Positions 15,788 through 24,357 of a DNA stretch of 32,299 nt are shown here, one piece after another (the first letter of the stretch is position 1; every line of letters begins with the position of its first letter). Location of the stretch: NCBI GenBank assembly GCA_030591525.1, contig JAUVAV010000032.1, forward strand, positions 1 to 32,299. Reading direction: 5' to 3'. The notes beneath the pieces are model-generated. The model was not told the DNA's origin. It did not search any database and saw only the letters and a list, made by a program, of their open reading frames with translations. The position numbers and the translations under genes were made by a program. The stretch comes from a candidate division FCPU426 bacterium. GTDB lineage: Bacteria > Oederibacteriota > JAAXVQ01 > JAUVAV01.

Positions 15788-16558
15788 CTATTTCTTTTTA
15801 CTCGGTTTGCTGGTTTTCGGCTTAACTTTCTTGACTTTAGCAACCTTGACTTTAGCTTTACCGGCTTTTTTTGCAGCCGGTTTAGGCACTTCGCCCTTGC
15901 GCTTGGTTTTTTGCTCCGTCTTTTCCTGCTTAACTTTCTCGCGAACCACAGCCCGTTCCTTTTTTACTTTTTCTTTTTCAGCCTTACGTTCCGAGATTTT
16001 CTTCTCTTTTTCCGGCGCCTTAGCCTCGGTTTTTTTGGCCGCCTTCTTCAAACTCAGCTTGCTCTTAGCCGCCGGCTTCTTCTTTTCCTTAGGTTTTGCT
16101 TTTTCTTTTTCCGGTTTGTCTTTGCCCCCCGCTTTACCGGTTTTTTCCTCTTCCGTAACTTTGATCACCTTGGTATGCTGACCCGGCAACTTCGCGCCCG
16201 GAATCCAATCCACTAACTCCAAAAAAACCATGGGAGCAGCATCGCCCATCCGGGGTCCAATTTTAATAATACGGGTATACCCTCCCGGACGGTCTTTATA
16301 CCATTCCACTAAGTTGTCAAATATCCGGTTAACTACATCTTTACGCGAAATCATGCTCATGGCACGCCGGCGATGATGCAGTGATCCCCGTTTAGCCCAG
16401 GTAATTACTTTTTCGGCGATCGGACGGGTGGCTTTGGCCCGGATTAAAGTCGTCTGGATACGGCCGTGTAAAAAAAGCGCTTCCACTAATTGCTTCAGCA
16501 TAGCTTTTCTTCTATTAGAGGGAACGCCCAGCCTCTTTCCGCTTTTCCTGTGTCTCAT
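15788..16558 (-). CDS. rplQ: Ribosomal protein bL17 with a long lysine-rich C-terminal tail
   Basis: This 256-residue protein has residues 1-118 as a standard bL17 (MRHRKSGKRLGVPSNRRKAM, then LVEALFLHGRIQTT, ending MVFLELVDW). bL17 sits near the polypeptide exit of the 50S subunit. The remaining ~130 residues are almost entirely Lys, Ala, Glu and Pro, with stretches such as KEKAKPKEKKKPAAKSK, so the protein is about double the usual length. The tail is in frame with no stop or frameshift and ends just before the operon terminator. It is last in the alpha operon, 17 bases after rpoA. Confidence 0.97.
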   Translation of the reverse strand: MRHRKSGKRLGVPSNRRKAMLKQLVEALFLHGRIQTTLIRAKATRPIAEKVITWAKRGSLHHRRRAMSMISRKDVVNRIFDNLVEWYKDRPGGYTRIIKIGPRMGDAAPMVFLELVDWIPGAKLPGQHTKVIKVTEEEKTGKAGGKDKPEKEKAKPKEKKKPAAKSKLSLKKAAKKTEAKAPEKEKKISERKAEKEKVKKERAVVREKVKQEKTEQKTKRKGEVPKPAAKKAGKAKVKVAKVKKVKPKTSKPSKKK

Positions 16559-16575
16559 CGCCTCTTCCTTCCTGG

Positions 16576-17571
16576 TTATTTCTTCTTTTCAGCAACATCC
16601 GGGTTCTGCACAGAACTTAAATCCATGCCCAAATTCAGTCCCATTTCAGACAAAATCTCCTTGATTTCGTTCAATGACTTGCGTCCAAAATTTCGGTACC
16701 GGAGCATCTCGCTCTCGGTTTTGCTGACCAGATCACCTATCATCTTGATATTAGCCGTCTTCAGGCAGTTGCTGGAACGAACCGAAAGCTCCATTTCCTC
16801 CATGCTCCGGTTTAACAGCTCCCTGGTTTTTTCCTTCTCTTCATCCACTTCCTCAACCTCTTCTTCCGGTTCCTCCTCAAAGTTGATAAAGACCGGCATA
16901 TAATCCTTAAGGATTTTGGCGGCATGGGCCAAGGCATCTTCCGGTTTGATTCGGCCGTCAGTCCAGATTTCCACAATTAACCGGTCATAGTCGGTAGTCT
17001 GGCCCACACGGGCGTTTTCCGATCCCACATTAACTTTTAAGACCGGAGAAAATATGGAATCTACGGGAATCGTCCCCAGGGAATGCTCTTCCTGCCGGTT
17101 TCTGGCGGCATCCACATAACCACGGCCGGAATTAATTTCAATTTCCATCTCCAGGTCGGCGTCACGGTCGTTCAGGGTGACGATATGCATTTCCGGATTG
17201 AAAATTTCCACGGCATTAGTGGACTGAATATCCGCAGCCGTTACTTCCCGTTCTCCCTTAACCTGCACGAGCACGGTTCTCGGCCCCTCTTCAAGCAGTT
17301 TGACCTTCAACTGCTTGAGATTTAAAATAATATCCGTAGTGTCCTCAACTACTCCGGGAATGGCGGCGTATTCATGCTCGATTCCCCTGATTTTAACCGC
17401 CGTTACGGCCGCCGCCTGAATGGAAGACAGCAGAATCCGGCGCAATGAATTGCCAATGGTCCCTGCAAATCCCCTTTCAAATGGCTCCGCAATAAATTTC
17501 CCGTACTTGTCGTTCAAGGTTTCCCGTTCGCTTTCCAACCGCTCGGGCTTTACTAAGCTTTTCCATTTCAT
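16576..17571 (-). CDS. rpoA: DNA-directed RNA polymerase subunit alpha
   Basis: This 331-residue alpha subunit starts at ATG 17571, the conventional start (MKWKSLVKPERLE), preceded by AAAGGGG; an in-frame ATG 54 bases further upstream is rejected. The N-terminal dimerisation domain shows EPFERGFAGTIGNSLRRILL and the C-terminal domain shows ELSVRSSNCLKTANIKMIGDL and GRKSLNEIKEILSEMGL, which contact DNA and activators. The linker is strongly acidic (EEEPEEEVEEVDEEKEKT). It is separated from rpsD by 197 bases that contain palindromic copy B. Confidence 0.98.
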   Translation of the reverse strand: MKWKSLVKPERLESERETLNDKYGKFIAEPFERGFAGTIGNSLRRILLSSIQAAAVTAVKIRGIEHEYAAIPGVVEDTTDIILNLKQLKVKLLEEGPRTVLVQVKGEREVTAADIQSTNAVEIFNPEMHIVTLNDRDADLEMEIEINSGRGYVDAARNRQEEHSLGTIPVDSIFSPVLKVNVGSENARVGQTTDYDRLIVEIWTDGRIKPEDALAHAAKILKDYMPVFINFEEEPEEEVEEVDEEKEKTRELLNRSMEEMELSVRSSNCLKTANIKMIGDLVSKTESEMLRYRNFGRKSLNEIKEILSEMGLNLGMDLSSVQNPDVAEKKK

Positions 17572-17610
17572 CAGGCTGCACCCCTTTGGTGTTTCAGAAT
17601 TATATGGTAT

Positions 17611-17764
17611 CTGTTGCGTAAACACCCTTTTTTATAGTTGTCATTTCGAAGTGTAGCCGAGAAATCTCAAAAAATCCTTTAAACTCTGGATTTTCTCAAA
17701 GAATTCTTGCTATGCTCGAAATGACAAAACACGGGAAGTTTGCTAAAACCGGCTTCCCGCCACA
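17611..17764. repeat. Nested palindromic element, copy B (about 154 bp)
   Basis: It has the same architecture as copy A at 13881-14033: outer arms starting CTGTTGCG and ending CCGCCACAG (imperfect), and inner perfect 10-bp arms GTCATTTCGA / TCGAAATGAC (17640-17649 and 17716-17725). The right arm shares ACACGGGAAGT and CTAAAA with copy A. It fills the rpsD-rpoA gap inside the alpha operon, so it must be transcribed through. Confidence 0.8.
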
Positions 17765-17768
17765 GAAA

Positions 17769-18398
17769 CTATTTAGAATAAAGTTCTACCACCAACTGCT
17801 CCTGGATCGGCATGCCAATTTCTTCCCGGTTGGGTATCTGCTTAAAAGTCCCGGTTAGAGTTTCATGGTCGACCTCCAGCCATACCGGCACTCCACCTCT
17901 GCGGGCGATAGAGTCAACCGCCTCCCGGATACATTTAAGTTTTTTACTTTTCTCCCGCACTTCAATGCGGTCGCCCACCCGGACCTGGTAAGATGGGATA
18001 TCGGTTTTCCGTCCGTTAACAATCAAATGACCATGATTGATTAAATGCCGTGAAGCTATACGGTTAACGCCATATCCCATGCGAAACGCCACATTATCCA
18101 GGCGTCTTTCCAGTAATTGCAGCATGATCTCGCCGGTCACTCCCTGCTTGCGGCTGGCGACCTCGTAATAGTTCCGGAACTGTTTTTCCAGCAACCCGTA
18201 AATTCGACGAAGCTTCTGCTTCTCGCGAAGTTGCTTTCCATAATCGGAAATCTTGGCACGTCTCTCCTTGTGTTGTCCGGGCGGATAACTCCGGCGTTCC
18301 AAAGCACATTTATCCGTCAAACACTTGTTGCCCTTCAGGAAAAGTTTACTTCCTTCACGGCGGCACAGTTTGCATTCCGGGCCGATATATCTGGCCAT
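17769..18398 (-). CDS. rpsD: Ribosomal protein uS4 (zinc-type)
   Basis: This 209-residue 30S assembly protein binds 16S rRNA early. Four N-terminal cysteines (9, 12, 26, 31) in CKLCRREG...CLTDKC form the zinc-binding C+ version. The S4 RNA-binding domain ([15 protein letters not shown]...[22 protein letters not shown]) follows. The start has AAGGAGGT upstream. In many bacteria S4 represses its own operon, but no such RNA site is identified here. Confidence 0.98.
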   Translation of the reverse strand: MARYIGPECKLCRREGSKLFLKGNKCLTDKCALERRSYPPGQHKERRAKISDYGKQLREKQKLRRIYGLLEKQFRNYYEVASRKQGVTGEIMLQLLERRLDNVAFRMGYGVNRIASRHLINHGHLIVNGRKTDIPSYQVRVGDRIEVREKSKKLKCIREAVDSIARRGGVPVWLEVDHETLTGTFKQIPNREEIGMPIQEQLVVELYSK

Positions 18399-18416
18399 TA
18401 AGTCAGTACCTCCTTT

Positions 18417-18809
18417 CTATACCCGGCGCCGTTTGGGCGCCCGACACCCATTATGGGGTATCGGTGTTACATCTTTAATCACGGTAATAATTAAACCTAT
18501 AGCTTGCAGACTTCGGATGGCAGCTTCCCGTCCTGCCCCCGGCCCTTTAACATACACCTCGACTTCCTGCATTCCCGCCTCCATAGCCCTCCGGCCGGCG
18601 GCCTCGGCTGTCATTTGCGCCGCAAAGGGTGTGCTTTTACGCGATCCCTTGAAACCCGTCTGGCCGGCCGAAGACCATGCAATGACTGCCCCGGTTTTAT
18701 CGGTAATGGATACAATGGTATTATTAAAGGTGGACTGGATATGCGCCCTTCCCTCACGGGGAGCTTTTTTTATTTTTTTCTTGGTTCGGCCTGAGACTTT
18801 TTTTGCCAC
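18417..18809 (-). CDS. rpsK: Ribosomal protein uS11
   Basis: This 130-residue platform protein of the 30S subunit reads [27 protein letters not shown] and ends in [20 protein letters not shown], both diagnostic. The start codon is GTG at 18809, nine bases after AAGGAGG; no ATG is available nearby. It lies between rpsM and rpsD in the standard alpha-operon order. Confidence 0.98.
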   Translation of the reverse strand: MAKKVSGRTKKKIKKAPREGRAHIQSTFNNTIVSITDKTGAVIAWSSAGQTGFKGSRKSTPFAAQMTAEAAGRRAMEAGMQEVEVYVKGPGAGREAAIRSLQAIGLIITVIKDVTPIPHNGCRAPKRRRV

Positions 18810-18849
18810 GCTTGCTGCCTCCTTCTTCCGCTAAAATTCTATATCTTTA

Positions 18850-19230
18850 TTACTTTTTATCCGGGGTCTTCTTGCCGCCCACGGTTTTTCTTGGCCCCTT
18901 ACGGGTTCTGGCATTGGTTCGCGTACGTTGTCCGCGCACCGGAAGTCTGCGCCGGTGGCGCAATCCCCGGTAGGAACCGATATCAATAAGCCGCTTAATA
19001 TTCTGGGCGATTTCGCGCCTTAGATCCCCTTCAATTTTGTAACTTTGATTAATTATGGTCTGAAGACGATGGATTTCATCTTCGGTTAAATTTTTAACCC
19101 GGATCTCAGGTGATACCCCCGCTTCTGCCGCAATGCGTTTGGCAAAAACCGGACCCAACCCGTAAATATAGGTCAAAGCCGTCTCAATGCGTTTATCTTT
19201 CGGCAAATCTACGCCGCTGATGCGAGCCAT
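18850..19230 (-). CDS. rpsM: Ribosomal protein uS13
   Basis: This 126-residue 30S head protein contacts the P-site tRNA and the 50S subunit. It starts [24 protein letters not shown] and ends with the basic [25 protein letters not shown] tail. AGGAGG precedes the ATG. It follows rpmJ by 59 bases. Confidence 0.98.
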   Translation of the reverse strand: MARISGVDLPKDKRIETALTYIYGLGPVFAKRIAAEAGVSPEIRVKNLTEDEIHRLQTIINQSYKIEGDLRREIAQNIKRLIDIGSYRGLRHRRRLPVRGQRTRTNARTRKGPRKTVGGKKTPDKK

Positions 19231-19289
19231 AACTTCCTCCTAGGACTTTTTCTCTTTCCTTGGCGTCCTGAGCGCCGATCGGCGGATTT

Positions 19290-19403
19290 TTAGCCCTGCC
19301 GTTGTTTATGTTTAGGATTGACGCAAATTATTCTAATCACGCCTTTTCGTTTAATCACCTTGCATTTTTCACACATGGGTTTAACCGATGCCCGAACTTT
19401 CAT
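19290..19403 (-). CDS. rpmJ: Ribosomal protein bL36
   Basis: This 37-residue protein starts [20 protein letters not shown]. Cys11, Cys14, Cys27 and His32 form the zinc ribbon of the C+ form. The stop TAA is at 19290-19292. It stands in its usual place between infA and rpsM. Unusually, 136 bases with a long palindrome separate it from infA. Confidence 0.97.
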   Translation of the reverse strand: MKVRASVKPMCEKCKVIKRKGVIRIICVNPKHKQRQG

Positions 19404-19457
19404 GTTAATCCATCCTCACTCTGCTAAATTAATATTTCAACCTACTTGGATTAATAC

Positions 19458-19529
19458 GTCATTCCGGCATGGTTTTAGCCGGAATCCAGTTATTTAAATC
19501 TCCTGGACCCCGGCTTTCGCCGGGGTGAC
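19458..19529. repeat. Two-part palindromic repeat between infA and rpmJ
   Basis: The outer arms GTCATTCCGGC and GCCGGGGTGAC pair imperfectly, and the inner arms CCGGAATCCAG and CTGGACCCCGG also pair. Each half also forms its own hairpin (CCGGCATGGTTTTAGCCGG and CCCCGGCTTTCGCCGGGG). It resembles the widespread GTCATTCC...GGAATCCAG / CTGGATCCCCG...GGGGATGAC dispersed repeat. It lies inside the super-operon. Confidence 0.8.
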
Positions 19530-19539
19530 AGCATATTGG

Positions 19540-19842
19540 TTACTTAAACCGATAAGTAATCCGTCCGCGCGACAAGTCGTAAGGCGACATCTCTACGGTA
19601 ACTCTGTCCCCGGGAAGAATCCGAATAAAATGCATCCGCATTTTTCCGGAAATGTGTCCCAGCACGACATGATCATTCTCTAATTTCACCCGAAACATGG
19701 CATTGGGAAGCGCTTCCAACACCTGGCCTTCCAATTGGATGGAATCTTCTTTGGCAACGGCCGGCGCAGCACTCTGGTTTGGAACCTTCTTGCGGGCGCT
19801 TTTATACTGGCGGCGGCTTCCATATTTTTTACGGGGACTCAT
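19540..19842 (-). CDS. infA: Translation initiation factor IF-1 with a 28-residue basic N-terminal extension
   Basis: IF-1 occupies the A site during initiation. Residues 30-100 are a complete IF-1 ([21 protein letters not shown] through [37 protein letters not shown]). The usual first Met position is Val29, encoded GTT, which cannot start translation. The ATG at 19842 therefore appears genuine, with GAGGT upstream and a four-base ATGA overlap with map. The extension ([19 protein letters not shown]...) is strongly basic and probably disordered. Confidence 0.95.
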   Translation of the reverse strand: MSPRKKYGSRRQYKSARKKVPNQSAAPAVAKEDSIQLEGQVLEALPNAMFRVKLENDHVVLGHISGKMRMHFIRILPGDRVTVEMSPYDLSRGRITYRFK

Positions 19843-20582
19843 ATAGTTATTACCTCTGCCTCCCTGTCTAATAAAGCCACAGTATATTCAAAATGGGATG
19901 AGAGCGAACCATCCTGGGTCACTACCGTCCATTTATCATCTAATACCCGGACCGCATATTGCCCGGCGTTCACCATCGGCTCAATCGCCAATACCATCCC
20001 TTTCTTCAAGCGCACGCCGCAATGCGGTTCCCCATAGTTGGGAATCTGCGGCGCCTCGTGCAATTCCCGCCCTATACCGTGACCTACAAAGTCCCGTACT
20101 ACTGAAAACCCGGCCGCTTCCACATGGGTCTGAACCGCATGTCCGATATCCGAAATCCGGTTGTTCGGCCGGGCTTGCGCTACGCCTAATTCCAGCGCTT
20201 CCCGCGTGACCCGCATGAGCCGTTCGGCTTCCGGATTAACTTGTCCTACGGCGTAAGTCCGGGCGGCATCCCCATACCATCCGTCGAGCCGGACCCCAAC
20301 ATCCACGCTGATAATCTCTCCGGCTTTAAGTATTCGCGGCCCTGGCATCCCATGCACTACCTGCTCATTCACCGAAGTGCACAAAGTCGCCGGGAATCCA
20401 CGGTAGCCTTTAAAACCCGGTTTAGCCCCCCGGGATCGAATTAACTTCTCCGCCCAGACATCCAGTTCTTGCGTAGTTATACCCGGCCGAATCATATCTT
20501 CCAAGCTGTTTAAAACCTCGCCCACAATTCGTCCCGCACGTCGCAGAAGATCAATTTCAGCCGGGGTTTTAATGGAAATCAA
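19839..20582 (-). CDS. map: Methionine aminopeptidase type I
   Basis: This 247-residue enzyme removes the N-terminal Met from nascent proteins. Metal ligands are visible at Asp94, Asp105, His168 ([11 protein letters not shown]), Glu201 (IEPM) and Glu232 (SSHFEYT), with His78 in the substrate pocket. The start is TTG at 20582 ([16 protein letters not shown] follows, matching the family start); no ATG fits. It begins four bases after adk and overlaps infA by four bases. Confidence 0.96.
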   Translation of the reverse strand: MISIKTPAEIDLLRRAGRIVGEVLNSLEDMIRPGITTQELDVWAEKLIRSRGAKPGFKGYRGFPATLCTSVNEQVVHGMPGPRILKAGEIISVDVGVRLDGWYGDAARTYAVGQVNPEAERLMRVTREALELGVAQARPNNRISDIGHAVQTHVEAAGFSVVRDFVGHGIGRELHEAPQIPNYGEPHCGVRLKKGMVLAIEPMVNAGQYAVRVLDDKWTVVTQDGSLSSHFEYTVALLDREAEVITI

Positions 20583-20586
20583 AACC

Positions 20587-21237
20587 TTAATTCCCTTTCA
20601 CAGCTGCGCGAATCGCGTTCAGAATCTCCGGAACCTCACCGATCGCAGTAATGGACCGCAATAATCCGTCCTGCCGGTAGAAATCTATTAAGGGCGCGGT
20701 TTGTTCGGCATAAACCGCCAACCGTTGAGTAATCGTTTCTTCATTATCGTCCGAGCGCGTAATTAACCCGGCTCCGCACCGGTCACATACATTCTCCACC
20801 CGGGGACGCAACGAGGTATTGACATTATAATTGGCATGGCATTGGGGACAAGCCCGCCGCCCGGTCAATCGTTGAATAATCACCTCACGGGAGACTTCAA
20901 TATTAACTACCGCATTCAACCCGTGATTTTGCTCCGCCAGAATCTTATCCAACGCCTCGGCCTGCTGGATAGTCCGGGGATATCCGTCCAAAATAAAACC
21001 CCGGACCGCGTCCGGTTCGGACAAGCGTTCGGCCATCATACCGGTCACAACCTCATCCGGCACCAAAGCCCCGCGCTCCATGTAGGTTTTAGCCTGCCGG
21101 CCGAGCTCCGTATTCTGCTTCACGTTCTCACGAAGAATATCTCCGGTTGAAATCGTAGGTATTTTCCATTCCCGGCTCAAGGGGCCGGCATAAGTTCCTT
21201 TTCCCGCTCCGGGTGCGCCTAAAAATATAAATCTCAT
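20587..21237 (-). CDS. adk: Adenylate kinase (zinc-lid, long form)
   Basis: This 216-residue enzyme interconverts ATP, ADP and AMP. The Walker A loop GAPGAGKGT (7-15), PTISTGDILRENV, and FILDGYPRTIQQAE are present. The LID carries a four-Cys zinc site (Cys130, 133, 151, 154), as in the long Gram-positive-type and many other adenylate kinases. It starts two bases after the secY stop, in the common secY-adk-map order. Confidence 0.97.
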   Translation of the reverse strand: MRFIFLGAPGAGKGTYAGPLSREWKIPTISTGDILRENVKQNTELGRQAKTYMERGALVPDEVVTGMMAERLSEPDAVRGFILDGYPRTIQQAEALDKILAEQNHGLNAVVNIEVSREVIIQRLTGRRACPQCHANYNVNTSLRPRVENVCDRCGAGLITRSDDNEETITQRLAVYAEQTAPLIDFYRQDGLLRSITAIGEVPEILNAIRAAVKGN

Positions 21238-21239
21238 CC

Positions 21240-22577
21240 TTAAAAAGAACTTCTTCCTTTTAGTTTTCCCTGCTTCATAAATCCTTCATAATGCCGCATC
21301 AGCATATGGGACTCGATCTGCTTCATGGTATCCAATGCGACTCCCACCACGATCAGCAGTGTGGTCCCTCCAAAATACCAGCCAATGGACATCTTCATGG
21401 CCAGAAAGTCGGGCACAATCGCAATGATAACCACGGCCAGGGCGCCGCCCAAGGTAATCCGGGAAAGGGTCTGGTCAATAAACTCTGCCGTGGATTTGCC
21501 CGGACGCAGCCCGGGAATAAAACCCCCGTATTTTTTCATGTTCTCCGCCACATCCGTAGGGTTGAAAGTAATGGCGGTGTAAAAATAACAAAAGAAGATT
21601 ATCAAAGCGCCGTATAACAGCGTATAAACAATATGACCGGGAGATAAATACTGAATAAAGGTTTGGATTATGGTCTGGCCTAAGCCCATGGAATTCGGAT
21701 TTTCAAAATACTTGGCCAGCGTAGTCGGAGTAATTAAAACCGAACTGGCGAAAATAACCGCAATCACTCCCGAATAATCCACTTTCAGCGGCAACTGGGT
21801 GGATTGCCCGCGATAAACCTTGCGCCCTACAATCCGCTGGGCGTATTGTACCGGGATCTTGCGATACGATTGCTGCACGATCACGCACAAACCCACCAGA
21901 ATCGCCATCACTATAAGAAAAAATAATACCTGTATCAGATTAATCGAGCCGGCCTGAAACAGCGCCCACATGGAACCTATTTCCATGGGTAGGCGCGCCA
22001 CAATCCCGGCGAAAATGATGATCGACATGCCATTGCCTATGCCTCGCTCGGAAATTTGCTCCCCCAGCCACATAATAAAAATCGTCCCGCAGGTCAGAGT
22101 CAAAACCGTGGTAATCTGAAAGAGTATGCCCCAGTTAATTACGATCGATTGCCCTTCGGCCGGCGAGATATTATGCAGCATGTAGGTCATGCCCAAAGAC
22201 TGAATAATACAGAGCAAAACGGTTCCATAGCGGGTATACTGAGTGATTTTCTTGCGTCCTTGTTCCCCTTCTTTGGACAAGCGTTCCAGATAGGGAACCA
22301 CGGCGGTTAAAAGTTGAAGGATAATCGAGGTGGAAATATACGGCATTATGCCCAGGGCAAAAACTGAAAACTGGCTCAGCGCTCCGCCGGTAAACAGGTT
22401 CATAAAACCGAGTACTCCCCCGGCCTGGCTCTGCATCATGGCCTGCATGGCAGCAGCGTTAATGCCCGGAGTGGGCACATGTGATCCGATCCGGAAGATA
22501 AAAATCAGCCCCAGGGTAAATAAAATACGCCGTTTTAATTCAGGAATGGAGACAGCGTTCTGAAACGCCCCGATCAT
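21240..22577 (-). CDS. secY: Protein translocase channel subunit SecY
   Basis: This 445-residue inner-membrane channel forms the protein-conducting pore with SecE and SecG. About ten hydrophobic segments are evident, with family motifs such as FALGIMPYISTSIILQLL, ISERGIGNGMSIIIF, NPTDVAENMKKYGGFIPG and the cytosolic loop PGKSTAEF. Its ATG overlaps the rplO stop by four bases. Confidence 0.98.
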   Translation of the reverse strand: MIGAFQNAVSIPELKRRILFTLGLIFIFRIGSHVPTPGINAAAMQAMMQSQAGGVLGFMNLFTGGALSQFSVFALGIMPYISTSIILQLLTAVVPYLERLSKEGEQGRKKITQYTRYGTVLLCIIQSLGMTYMLHNISPAEGQSIVINWGILFQITTVLTLTCGTIFIMWLGEQISERGIGNGMSIIIFAGIVARLPMEIGSMWALFQAGSINLIQVLFFLIVMAILVGLCVIVQQSYRKIPVQYAQRIVGRKVYRGQSTQLPLKVDYSGVIAVIFASSVLITPTTLAKYFENPNSMGLGQTIIQTFIQYLSPGHIVYTLLYGALIIFFCYFYTAITFNPTDVAENMKKYGGFIPGLRPGKSTAEFIDQTLSRITLGGALAVVIIAIVPDFLAMKMSIGWYFGGTTLLIVVGVALDTMKQIESHMLMRHYEGFMKQGKLKGRSSF

Positions 22578-23014
22578 CCGAGCACCTCGGTTTGGCCCCC
22601 TGCGGCCGTTATCTTTGCCACCGCGCTCCGGGAAAATTTATGAGCAGAGACCTTCAACTGCTTCCCCACCTCACCGTTGCCTAAAATCTTCACCTTGGCT
22701 TTTTTATTAACCAGTCTCCGTTCCTGGAGTATGGCCGGCCCGATTTGCAACCCGGCTTCAAATTGGTTAAGATCCTGCACATTAACTATGTCATAGGATT
22801 CTTTAAAGCGGTTGAAAAAACCGCGTTTAGGCATTTTCTGGGTAATCGGCATTTGTCCGCCTTCAAACCCGACTCCTTTTGATCCGCCGCTGCGGGCATT
22901 TTGACCATTCGAGCCCCGGCTCGATGTCTTGCCGCATCCGGATCCAATACCCCGCCCTACCCGGCGGCCGGATTTGCGGGCTCCCGGGGCTGGCGCCAGA
23001 CTATCGATTTTCAT
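22574..23014 (-). CDS. rplO: Ribosomal protein uL15
   Basis: This 146-residue late-assembly protein of the 50S subunit starts MKIDSLAPAPGARKSGRRVGRG at ATG 23014, ten bases after AAAGGAG. An upstream in-frame ATG at 23053 lies inside rpmD and lacks support. The Gly-rich extension GIGSGCGKTSSRGSNGQNAR is typical. It overlaps rpmD by 14 bases and secY by four. Confidence 0.97.
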   Translation of the reverse strand: MKIDSLAPAPGARKSGRRVGRGIGSGCGKTSSRGSNGQNARSGGSKGVGFEGGQMPITQKMPKRGFFNRFKESYDIVNVQDLNQFEAGLQIGPAILQERRLVNKKAKVKILGNGEVGKQLKVSAHKFSRSAVAKITAAGGQTEVLG

Positions 23015-23222
23015 GCTGCGACAACTCCTTTCGTTGAGAATGGAGTTCCTCAACCTTGACCATGTGCTGCACTACCCGGAGCATCCCCCTGATTTCGGGA
23101 CCATCCGGAAGTACGTGTGAACTTCCCCGTTTATGTAAACCCAAAGCGCTGACCGTTCCCCGCTGACGCTGCGTAGTTCCATTCACGCTGCTTTCTAATG
23201 TCACCTTCAATTGCTTCTCCAT
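23001..23222 (-). CDS. rpmD: Ribosomal protein uL30
   Basis: This 73-residue protein carries the uL30 core: LKVTLESSVNGTTQRQRGTVSALGLHKRGS, then VQHMVKVEE. The usual bacterial length is about 60; the extra C-terminal residues (LHSQRKELSQHENR) come from sequence overlapping the start of rplO. It follows rpsE after a 182-base gap containing a palindromic repeat. Confidence 0.96.
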   Translation of the reverse strand: MEKQLKVTLESSVNGTTQRQRGTVSALGLHKRGSSHVLPDGPEIRGMLRVVQHMVKVEELHSQRKELSQHENR

Positions 23223-23269
23223 ATCCCTGATACCGCCCGCTTCTTTAAAATTTCTTGCTTAATAAGTTA

Positions 23270-23386
23270 CTGTTGCGGAAAACCAAAATAAATTCCTCCC
23301 CCTTGAAGGGGGAGGTTAGGTGGGGGTGTTTTTAAAGGCTTTTTCACCCTCCCCTTTATCCCCTCCCATCAAGGGAGGGGAATTTT
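23270..23386. repeat. Hairpin repeat of CCTCCCCCTT type between rpsE and rpmD
   Basis: Two hairpins (CCTCCCCCTTGAAGGGGGAGG near 23296-23315 and CCCCTCCCATCAAGGGAGGGG near 23360-23380) also pair with each other imperfectly. The left edge CTGTTGCGGAAA matches the left edge of copies A and B, but no matching right edge is seen. There is no reading frame. It interrupts the spc operon. Confidence 0.75.
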
Positions 23387-23404
23387 CTCTTTCCTCAAAA
23401 GAAA

Positions 23405-23938
23405 CTAATTGTTTTTTCCATTCTCTTTTTCCCGGGAGGACGAAACCCCGCCCGGCAATTTCCCGCGCAAATAGATGACTTTCTCTTCACTTAGCAGGGA
23501 CTGCAAACCCTGAAAAGTCGCGTGCAGAACATTATGGTGATTGTTGGTCCCGATCACCTTGGTCAAAATATCATGGACTCCGGCCACATCCATTACCGCC
23601 CGTACTGCTCCGCCTGCAATCACCCCAGTCCCGGGGGAAGCCGGCTTCATCATAACCTTAGCCGCCCCAAACATTCCCATCACGGCGTGAGGAATAGTCG
23701 ATCTCTTCATGGGAATAGTTATCATATTTTTTTTAGCTTCCTCCACGGCCTTGGCAATAGACTGCGGCACTTCATTGGCTTTGCCCAATCCGTATCCTAC
23801 CCGGCCCCGGCCGTCACCCACCACTACCAAAGTAGAAAATTTAAACCGGCGTCCGCCCTTGACTACTTTGGCCACCCGGTTAATTTTAACTACCCGGTCC
23901 TTTAATTCCTGGTTACTGTTATCCGCTTTCTTATTCAA
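23405..23938 (-). CDS. rpsE: Ribosomal protein uS5
   Basis: This 177-residue 30S protein is involved in decoding fidelity. The start is taken as TTG at 23938, eight bases after AGGAGGG; a longer frame reaching 24049 would run into rplR and has no family support. The S5 N-terminal domain ([45 protein letters not shown]) and the C-terminal domain ([25 protein letters not shown]) are clear. Confidence 0.95.
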   Translation of the reverse strand: MNKKADNSNQELKDRVVKINRVAKVVKGGRRFKFSTLVVVGDGRGRVGYGLGKANEVPQSIAKAVEEAKKNMITIPMKRSTIPHAVMGMFGAAKVMMKPASPGTGVIAGGAVRAVMDVAGVHDILTKVIGTNNHHNVLHATFQGLQSLLSEEKVIYLRGKLPGGVSSSREKENGKNN

Positions 23939-23969
23939 AAGAAATCCCTCCTGGGCGCGCCGCGGGTCC

Positions 23970-24338
23970 CTAAAATTCCAGACCGGATGCTCGCGCTGTA
24001 TCGGCCAACACTTTGACCGCACCGTGGTATTTACTTCCTCCCCGGTCAAAAACCACCCGTTTAATCCCCTGGGCTGCGCCTCGCCCGGCCACCAGCGCAG
24101 CTATGGCTTTTGCCGCTGCTATGTTTCCCCGGGCGGAAAGCGACCCTCTCAACTCAGATTCCAGAGTGCTCGCCGAGGCCAGGGTTTTTCCTCCGACATC
24201 GTCAATCAACTGCACAAAGATGTTTTTATGGCTTTTAAAAACGGTAAGCCGGGGACGCTCCACCGTACCGGTTATTTTCCGGCGTATCCGTCTATGCCGG
24301 ATATCCCGTTCCTCCCCGCGATTGCGTTTGTTCAACAT
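23970..24338 (-). CDS. rplR: Ribosomal protein uL18
   Basis: This 122-residue 5S rRNA-binding protein has [24 protein letters not shown] and ends [26 protein letters not shown], as expected. It lies 19 bases after rplF and 31 bases before rpsE, whose ribosome site falls in that gap. Confidence 0.97.
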   Translation of the reverse strand: MLNKRNRGEERDIRHRRIRRKITGTVERPRLTVFKSHKNIFVQLIDDVGGKTLASASTLESELRGSLSARGNIAAAKAIAALVAGRGAAQGIKRVVFDRGGSKYHGAVKVLADTARASGLEF

Positions 24339-24357
24339 AAACCCGGCCTCCCTAGCC

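Noticed and set aside
15807-16216. Plus-strand hydrophobic, Phe/Leu-rich frames that look like membrane proteins
   Set aside because: They are antisense translations of the Lys/Glu-rich tail of bL17 (AAG/GAA read as CTT/TTC).
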